A program made the translations under genes and the position numbers. The notes below the pieces were generated by a model. That model was not told where the DNA came from. It made no database searches and worked only from the letters and a program-made list of their open reading frames with translations. This document shows positions 10,077-13,646 of a DNA stretch of 13,646 nucleotides, piece by piece (position 1 is the stretch's first letter; each line of letters starts with the position of its first letter). This DNA comes from an uncultured Collinsella sp. (GTDB taxonomy: Bacteria; Actinomycetota; Coriobacteriia; Coriobacteriales; Coriobacteriaceae), in contig URYU01000036.1 of the NCBI GenBank assembly GCA_900552155.1, positions 1-13,646 of the forward strand, in the 5' to 3' direction.

Positions 10077-10280
10077 CTATCGAGCTATGATCTCGCGGAG
10101 GCACCTGTCTGCCTCAAACACATCGATGTCATGTGTAACCGAACGATTCGTCACATCGTTTAGCATGAAGGCGCCTCCTCCCACCAATACAACGCTCGGC
10201 CTGTCGTCTCTTGGACCTATTTCCAGCTCTGCCTCTTCGTCAATGCCCAACAGAGTCTGTTCTAAATCCTGCTTATACAT
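10077..10280 (-). CDS. N-terminal part of the nucleotidyltransferase-like protein, ends at TAG
   Basis: This 67-aa open frame runs from ATG 10278-10280 to the TAG at 10077. It holds the nucleotide-binding and metal-binding half of a minimal nucleotidyltransferase: SVVLVGGGAFML, then TNRSVTHDIDVFEAD with Asp51 and Asp53. A moderate SD (AGGA) lies about seven bases upstream. As an isolated 67-residue peptide it is unlikely to be an active enzyme. It is best read with the downstream fragment as one interrupted gene. Confidence 0.5.
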   Translation of the reverse strand: MYKQDLEQTLLGIDEEAELEIGPRDDRPSVVLVGGGAFMLNDVTNRSVTHDIDVFEADRCLREIIAR

Positions 10281-10310
10281 AACAAATCCTATTATTATTC
10301 ATCTTCAATA

Positions 10311-10338
10311 ATACTATTCAGTCGCACGACAGGACCAA
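10311..10338 (-). promoter_or_regulatory. Candidate promoter of the nucleotidyltransferase/HTH operon
   Basis: In the A/T-rich gap before the operon, TTGGTC (-35, 10333-10338) and TAGTAT (-10, 10311-10316) are separated by 16 bp on the minus strand. This would give a leader of about 25 nt before the ATG at 10280. Each box matches consensus only partly. The A/T-rich stretch 10281-10320 stands out from the surrounding DNA and supports some promoter here. Confidence 0.35.
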
Positions 10339-10403
10339 CAGGATGCAAGAATTCCGCTCGTGGCGATAATCCCTACACCCTAGAAGTCCTAATGTGACAA
10401 ACG

Positions 10404-10838
10404 CTAACTCTCCCAGCCGGCGCGGATTGTTGTTATGACATCGCCTAGGCGCTGGCCGAGGGCCGACAGATGTTGGAGCACTTCGCCGGGCGAAGCACCG
10501 TTGAGGATGCAGGTGAGCGCATACGACGCCAGAAAGATGGCCGCAAGCCCTAACGGGATGAGCACGATCATCGCCAATGTGCGCAAGCGCTGGCCCACAC
10601 GGCGACGACGCGCACGACGCTTGTCGAACGCGAGCTCCTGCGCATATGAATCTTGCTGTACGGAATAGGCCTCTGGCGCCGATTTACACCCGGGCACAGC
10701 TGCAGGTACAGCAGCGGGCACGACATTTTGCGCAAAGGGCTGGGCTGCCGCCCCTTGCATTTGCATCTCCATGAGTCGTTGCTGCTGACGCAGCATGCGC
10801 TCAGCTTGTTGCTGCGGAGTCTCAAGAAACAGGTCCAT
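10404..10838 (-). CDS. Small single-pass membrane protein of unknown function
   Basis: This 144-aa protein matches no family I know. The N-terminus (1-33) is rich in Gln and Met (QQQAERMLRQQQRLMEMQMQ) and probably helical. A PAAVPAAVPG linker follows (41-50). A strongly basic cluster, RRARRRRVGQRLR (75-87), precedes one hydrophobic helix (about 88-112), and a 32-residue tail ends the protein. The positive-inside rule puts the long N-terminus in the cytoplasm and the short tail outside. There is no signal peptidase site. The start is ATG 10836-10838, with GGAGG five bases upstream. A TTG four codons earlier overlaps that SD. It lies upstream of the nucleotidyltransferase operon but is separated from it by 123 bp, so it probably forms its own transcription unit. 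Confidence 0.75.
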   Translation of the reverse strand: MDLFLETPQQQAERMLRQQQRLMEMQMQGAAAQPFAQNVVPAAVPAAVPGCKSAPEAYSVQQDSYAQELAFDKRRARRRRVGQRLRTLAMIVLIPLGLAAIFLASYALTCILNGASPGEVLQHLSALGQRLGDVITTIRAGWES

Positions 10839-10952
10839 GTTGGCCTCCAAAGTCGGAGCATTCGACGCTTACGACCAGCATCCCGCACCGCCATGACCGC
10901 GACAACGCAATCGCCGGCAATAGCCACAAAGTTTCTTTTGCTCAAAAGCTGT

Positions 10953-11001
10953 CGAAAAGCTCAACAACTCCCCTACCAGCACTTTCTCTGAGCTTTTTTC
11001 G
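10953..11001. repeat. Imperfect inverted repeat upstream of the small membrane protein
   Basis: CGAAAAGCTCA (10953-10963) and TGAGCTTTTTTCG (10989-11001) are inverted copies, differing only by two extra T in the second, with 25 bases between them. The plus-strand reading ends in a T-run, the minus-strand reading in TTTTCG. A weak bidirectional terminator or a regulatory site are both possible. Confidence 0.45.
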
Positions 11002-11035
11002 CCAGCAATCTTTTGGCCTTCCACCCTTACGCCAA

Positions 11036-11057
11036 CTGACCAAAATCTAACCAAAAG
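11036..11057. repeat. Two tandem 11-mers
   Basis: CTGACCAAAAT (11036-11046) is followed immediately by CTAACCAAAAG (11047-11057), identical at 9 of 11 positions. The period is about one turn of the helix, which would suit side-by-side protein binding. It lies just downstream of the rubrerythrin terminator in transcription order. Confidence 0.4.
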
Positions 11058-11091
11058 CTTGACGAAAATTGTGGAGACCGGGACCCCATAC

Positions 11092-11122
11092 AAAAACGTG
11101 CCGCCCCAAAAGGGGCGGCACG
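11092..11122 (-). terminator. Strong intrinsic terminator of the rubrerythrin transcript
   Basis: An 11-bp perfect stem, CGTGCCGCCCC with GGGGCGGCACG (11097-11107 and 11112-11122), closes on a TTTT loop and is followed on the minus strand by TTTTTG. This is the clearest intrinsic terminator in the window. On the plus strand no T-run follows the stem, so it acts mainly on minus-strand transcription. Confidence 0.88.
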
Positions 11123-11170
11123 CAAACTTCTTATCTGCTTTTCTGTAACGAGCATGCGACGACCCAACGC

Positions 11171-11257
11171 CGGGGCGCAGGGCGGGGAAACCTTTGCCTC
11201 GCGCGACCCTGCGAAGCCGTGAGCGAGAGGGAAAGGCATTTCCCGCCCTGCGCTCCG
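11171..11257. repeat. 87-nt imperfect hairpin just downstream of the rubrerythrin stop codon
   Basis: The outer arms 11171-11189 and 11239-11257 pair over 19 consecutive positions with two G-T pairs. After a small internal loop the pairing resumes (11191-11195 with 11232-11236, then 11197-11200 with 11227-11230), leaving a terminal loop of about 20 bases. It begins 19 bases after the rubrerythrin stop and has no T-run of its own. A 3'-UTR stabiliser, processing site, dispersed palindromic repeat or small RNA precursor are all possible. Confidence 0.65.
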
Positions 11258-11276
11258 CAGCAGCCAGCGCCACGCG

Positions 11277-11816
11277 CTAGTAGTTCACCACCTGCTCCTC
11301 AAAGTACGCCTTCGGGTGGTTGCACACCGGGCACACCTCGGGCGCCTCGGCACCAACATGCAGGTGCCCGCAGTTCAGGCACTTCCACACCTTTACGCCC
11401 TCGCGCTCAAACACCTCGCCCGACTCAATGCGCTCGACGAGCTTGTTGTAGCGCTCCTCGTGGGCCTTCTCGACGGCGGCGACGCCACGGAACTTCTCAG
11501 CGATCTCGGCAAAACCCTCCTCCTCGGCGGTCTTGGCGAACTCGTCGTACATCGTGGTCCACTCGTAGTTCTCGCCCGCAGCGGCATCACGCAGATTGTC
11601 CAGGGTATCGGGGACGGCGCCGTCGTGCAGATACTTAAACCACAGCTTGGCGTGCTCGAACTCGTTGCCCGCCGTCTCGGCAAAAATATTCGAGATCTGA
11701 ACGTAGCCGTCCTTTTTGGCCTTGGATGCATAGTAGCGATACTTGGTGTGTGCCTGGGACTCACCGGCAAAAGCGGTCTCGAGGTTCTTCTTGGTTTGGG
11801 AATTCTCAAAATCCAT
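11277..11816 (-). CDS. rbr: Rubrerythrin
   Basis: Rubrerythrin is a cytoplasmic non-haem di-iron peroxidase that reduces hydrogen peroxide in anaerobes using electrons passed through its rubredoxin domain. The 179-aa protein has a ferritin-like four-helix domain with metal ligands visible as E19 (AGES), E52-x2-H55 (NEFEHAK), E82/E85 (GENYEW) and E116-x2-H119 (VEKAHEER). A C-terminal rubredoxin-like knuckle follows, C146-x2-C149 and C162-x2-C165. Length and order are typical. The ATG at 11814-11816 follows an AAGGGAAG site at slightly long spacing. A TTG six codons upstream would overlap it. It lies 114 bp after the MutY-like gene and ends in a large hairpin plus a strong terminator. The Rrf2 regulator upstream may control it, which is inference. 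Confidence 0.97.
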   Translation of the reverse strand: MDFENSQTKKNLETAFAGESQAHTKYRYYASKAKKDGYVQISNIFAETAGNEFEHAKLWFKYLHDGAVPDTLDNLRDAAAGENYEWTTMYDEFAKTAEEEGFAEIAEKFRGVAAVEKAHEERYNKLVERIESGEVFEREGVKVWKCLNCGHLHVGAEAPEVCPVCNHPKAYFEEQVVNY

Positions 11817-11930
11817 AGGTGTACTTCCCTTCAACGCATGCCGCCCGTAGGCTTCGAGCGGCCTCGTCTTTAGGATGCCCTCAAGCCGCGAATTTAAACC
11901 TTACAATCCCGTTCTTCAGATTTGAGCGGG

Positions 11931-12836
11931 TTACACACTCAACCAACGATCGTCCTCGGCTCGGCAAAAGCCCTCGCGCTCCAAATCGGCAAGAATACTT
12001 GCGACCAGCTCGCGCTCGACCGGCTCTCGGCCGGCTGCCGTCTCCATCTCGTTAACGCCTGCAACAGCTTCATCAACCGTAATGCCCGCAGGCTGCCCAT
12101 CACGCGCCGCCAGCAGCATGCGCACAATGTGGGCGCGCTTTTGGCGACGCGAGCCCTCAAACTTGGACTGACGACTATAGCCCGCCGACCGCCTGGACGG
12201 ATTGGGCAGCGTCTTTTTAAGATACGCGCCGTAATCCAGCAACGCGTAATACCACGCGCGCGGCGTGTCGGCATCGTCTTGAGGCGCGGCAAAGGGCGCA
12301 ATCTCATTCGCCACCGCACCAGGGGCCGCCGGACAGGCGGCTTGAATCAGCGGTACCAGCTCGCGATCGGGAACGGCCGGCACATCGGGAAAGAAATGAT
12401 GCAAAAAGACCGTGCGCACGTTGGTCTCCAGATACACGCCCGGAAGATCAAACGCAAATGACCGGATGCCCTGCGCCGTTGCCGGGCCAATACCAGGCAG
12501 AACGACCAAGTCACGCGTCTCACGCGGAAACTCCCCGCCCCAGTCTTCCACAACGCATTGAGCGGCCCTGTGGAGCGCCAAAGCGCGTCGGTTGTAGCCC
12601 ATGCCCTGCCAAGCGTCCAAAACATCGGAAGGCGCGGCCTGGGCAAGCGCCTGCACAGTCGGAAAACGATCGAGCCACGCCGGCATGCGCGTCTCCACGC
12701 GCGGCACCTGTGTTTGCTGCAACATGACCTCAGAAAGCCAAATGATGTACGGATCGCGCGTGCGGCGCCACGGAAGGTCGCGATAACGCAGGACCCCTTC
12801 CGAACGAATCATCGAACGAAAGGGGTCCTGAATCAT
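11931..12836 (-). CDS. MutY-like HhH-GPD DNA glycosylase without Fe-S cluster
   Basis: The 301-aa protein aligns along MutY: LPWR (21-24), SEVMLQQTQV (35-44) with the catalytic Glu36, WQGMGYNRRA (76-85) and the helix-hairpin-helix LPGIGPATA (113-121). MutY removes adenine opposite 8-oxoguanine. Two departures matter. Where E. coli MutY has DGNVK (Asp138, Lys142) this protein has E137-T-N-V-R141. The C-x6-C-x2-C-x5-C Fe-S loop is absent, replaced by DYGAYLKKTLPNPSRRSAGY and QSKFEGSRRQ (201-232). The C-terminus (about 252-301) looks like a small winged helix in place of the usual NUDIX-like domain. I believe this is a distinct, conserved Fe-S-free subfamily often annotated mutY. Its substrate is uncertain. 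The ATG follows AAGGAG by seven bases, and the gene begins 21 bp after the Rrf2 stop, almost certainly in one operon. Confidence 0.88.
   Translation of the reverse strand: MIQDPFRSMIRSEGVLRYRDLPWRRTRDPYIIWLSEVMLQQTQVPRVETRMPAWLDRFPTVQALAQAAPSDVLDAWQGMGYNRRALALHRAAQCVVEDWGGEFPRETRDLVVLPGIGPATAQGIRSFAFDLPGVYLETNVRTVFLHHFFPDVPAVPDRELVPLIQAACPAAPGAVANEIAPFAAPQDDADTPRAWYYALLDYGAYLKKTLPNPSRRSAGYSRQSKFEGSRRQKRAHIVRMLLAARDGQPAGITVDEAVAGVNEMETAAGREPVERELVASILADLEREGFCRAEDDRWLSV
12789..12830. repeat. Inverted repeat inside the start of the MutY-like gene
   Basis: Perfect 11-bp arms, CAGGACCCCTT (12789-12799) and AAGGGGTCCTG (12820-12830), enclose 20 bases. Within that loop CGAACGA occurs twice (12801-12807 and 12813-12819). 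The element covers codons 3-16 and starts six bases after the first base of the ATG. It could act as a translation-modulating hairpin or as an operator. Confidence 0.6.
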
Positions 12837-12857
12837 GACTATGCTCCTTATGCGGCG

Positions 12858-13343
12858 CTATTCCTCCCGGCAAGCGCACGCGCAGGTGGCATACTCGGGA
12901 AACGCTTCGCGGTCGGCGAACTTGGGATCGACGGCCGGGAACTGGCGGTGAGCGACGATGTCGCCGAGCGAAACGGAATCGAGGTAGTCGCGCATCAACG
13001 CCTGAGCTCCGGCCCACAGGGGATGATAGCAGCACGCGCCCATGCGCGCACAGTCACCATCGGGCGCGGTGCAATCGTTCATAACCATAGGACCCTGAAC
13101 GGCCTCGACGACCTGGCGGATAGTGACGTCGTCCGGACTAACCTTGAGACGCATGCCACCGTGGACGCCACGCAGGCTCTCCACAATACCGGCCTGGACC
13201 AAACCGTGCTGAATCGAGCGGGCAAACGAATACGGGACATTGACCTCTTCGGCAGCGGTGCGAACAGAAAGCAAACACTCCGGATCCTCAGCAAGCATCG
13301 CCAGCATACGAAGGGCGTAATCAGTCTTCCTCGATATGTCCAT
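12858..13343 (-). CDS. Rrf2-family transcriptional regulator with Fe-S-type cysteines
   Basis: Rrf2 proteins (IscR, NsrR, CymR, RsrR) are dimeric winged-helix regulators that often sense Fe-S status, nitric oxide or redox state. The 161-aa protein has the family start MDISRKTDYALRML and a winged helix (about 1-66, with SVRTAAEEVNVPYSFARSIQ and the wing RGVHGGMRL). Its sensor loop is C91-x6-C98-x5-C104-C105, close to but not identical with the C-x5-C-x5-C spacing of IscR and NsrR. Unusually, the C-terminus adds C154-x-C156-x-C158. The ATG at 13341-13343 follows AAAGGGGAAAA. An upstream in-frame extension lacks an SD. It heads an operon with the MutY-like glycosylase. The signal sensed cannot be read from sequence. 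IscR-, NsrR- and RsrR-like roles all remain open. Confidence 0.93.
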   Translation of the reverse strand: MDISRKTDYALRMLAMLAEDPECLLSVRTAAEEVNVPYSFARSIQHGLVQAGIVESLRGVHGGMRLKVSPDDVTIRQVVEAVQGPMVMNDCTAPDGDCARMGACCYHPLWAGAQALMRDYLDSVSLGDIVAHRQFPAVDPKFADREAFPEYATCACACREE

Positions 13344-13501
13344 TTTTCCCCTTTCAAGGAATACGAACAGCTCGAACGAGCTCCGGGGCCGAGCTTGTGT
13401 CGAGACGCTAAATGACCGCCAGGACATCCAAATGGTAAATCGGATATCCACTGAGTGCCGCGCTTGGAGCGAAATGCATCAGATGCGGCGCACAGTGCAA
13501 T

Positions 13502-13515
13502 TTAGTATAACCTAA
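13502..13515 (-). promoter_or_regulatory. Candidate -10 box and overlapping dyad for the Rrf2 operon
   Basis: TATACT (13504-13509, minus strand) matches five of six positions of the -10 consensus. It sits inside a TTAG-N6-CTAA dyad (13502-13515), as expected for a repressor site over a promoter. No good -35 is seen at 16-18 bp, which would fit an activator-dependent or weak promoter. The leader would be about 155 nt long. Confidence 0.35.
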
Positions 13516-13529
13516 CCCCCTGTCTCGTA

Positions 13530-13560
13530 GAACAGGTGTTGCGCAACAAAGCTGTTGTTC
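13530..13560. repeat. Nested palindrome upstream of the Rrf2 promoter
   Basis: TGTTGCGCAACA (13537-13548) is a perfect 12-bp palindrome. It lies within a wider inverted repeat, GAACA (13530-13534) with TGTTC (13556-13560). Its position 20-50 bp upstream of the candidate -10 fits an activator or repressor site. Confidence 0.5.
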
Positions 13561-13583
13561 AGACAGATACCTTGATTATCAAC

Positions 13584-13636
13584 TTCATCCGAACACTTCC
13601 CACATTCATCCGCACATGTGCGGATGAATGTGGGAA
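13584..13636. repeat. Perfect 40-bp palindrome with an extra half-site
   Basis: Bases 13597-13616 are the exact reverse complement of 13617-13636, with no spacer. The core 12-mer TTCATCCGCACA (13605-13616) is repeated inverted at 13617-13628, and again in direct orientation with one mismatch (TTCATCCGAACA, 13584-13595), exactly 21 bp apart. No T-run follows on either strand, so an intrinsic terminator is not the obvious reading. Confidence 0.85.
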
Positions 13637-13646
13637 CCCGATACCC

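Larger units (their letters stand above)
9750..10280 (-). pseudogene. DUF6036-like nucleotidyltransferase interrupted by an in-frame TAG
   Basis: Two open stretches, 10280-10080 and 10076-9750, lie in the same frame, separated only by a TAG at 10077-10079 (context CGA TAG CCC). Read through, they make a 176-codon product. Its N-terminal half has VGGGAFML (33-40) and HDIDV (50-54), the GG plus DxD pattern of minimal nucleotidyltransferases. Its C-terminal half has SLEDLAVMKL. I recall this layout from the DUF6036 family, but no search was run. A single substitution in a sense codon would explain the stop. The alternatives are sequencing error, translational restart at 10061, or true inactivation. 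The operon structure with the HTH gene is otherwise intact, including the TTGA overlap, which suggests the lesion is recent. Confidence 0.65.
10839..11091. other. Intergenic region upstream of the small membrane protein
   Basis: I find no gene here. It follows a strong minus-strand terminator and should hold the promoter of the small membrane protein. I see only a weak TTGAGC plus TATTGC pair with a 17-bp gap (about 10912-10940). It also holds an imperfect inverted repeat (10953-10963 with 10989-11001) and a tandem 11-mer (11036-11057), listed separately. Confidence 0.6.
13344..13646. other. Upstream region of the Rrf2 operon, no gene seen
   Basis: These 303 bases hold no coding region I can support. 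They contain a candidate -10 box, a 12-bp palindrome nested in a longer inverted repeat, a GCATC/GATGC inverted repeat (13476-13486) beside a GATGCATTT stretch (minus strand, 13472-13480), a short AGCTCG/CGAGCT hairpin in the leader (13369-13382), and a perfect 40-bp palindrome near the edge. Confidence 0.6.

Noticed and set aside
10077..10079. TAG read as pyrrolysine or a recoded stop
   Set aside because: No pyrrolysine machinery is visible, TAG is used as the ordinary stop of several genes here (PAP2, nth, rmuC, Rrf2), and the sequence after the stop shows no recoding element I can identify.
10869..11273. 134-codon minus-strand frame in the gap after rubrerythrin
   Set aside because: It runs through the 87-nt hairpin and the strong terminator, lacks an SD and has no recognisable protein features.
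13584..13636. Repeats at the right edge as part of a CRISPR array
   Set aside because: There are only three short copies, in mixed orientation, with no regular spacers of 30-40 bases.

Overview
The window looks like chromosome of a high-GC anaerobic actinobacterium, most likely class Coriobacteriia (Collinsella or a close relative). This rests on strong G/C bias at third codon positions, a rubrerythrin, and the style of the proteins. It is judged by eye, and no search was run. All genes I can support lie on the minus strand, so the window reads biologically from right to left. Most true starts fall on an internal ATG or TTG just after a Shine-Dalgarno (SD) site, not at the longest possible start.

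Right end to 11.3 kb: a 303-bp upstream region carries a perfect 40-bp palindrome and a second 12-bp palindrome. It precedes an Rrf2-family regulator with Fe-S-type cysteines, followed 21 bp later by a MutY-like DNA glycosylase. That glycosylase lacks Fe-S cysteines and has Glu where MutY has its catalytic Asp. A rubrerythrin follows, and its 3' flank holds an 87-nt imperfect hairpin and then a strong intrinsic terminator. Together this looks like a redox or nitrosative-stress neighbourhood.

10.8 to 9.2 kb: a small single-pass membrane protein of unknown function, then a two-gene accessory operon. The first gene is a minimal nucleotidyltransferase-like protein (DUF6036 type, from memory) split by an in-frame TAG. 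The second is an HTH-tailed protein that starts with TTG in a 4-base overlap. The pair has the architecture of a toxin-antitoxin or defence module and is the best candidate here for an undescribed system.

9.1 kb to the left end: housekeeping genes rmuC, a homodimer-type ABC exporter, nth (endonuclease III), mfd (transcription-repair coupling factor), a PAP2-family membrane phosphatase, and the N-terminal 116 codons of a threonine aldolase cut by the window edge. With the MutY-like gene, four DNA-repair genes lie within about 11.5 kb. I see no tRNA, rRNA, insertion sequence or CRISPR array.
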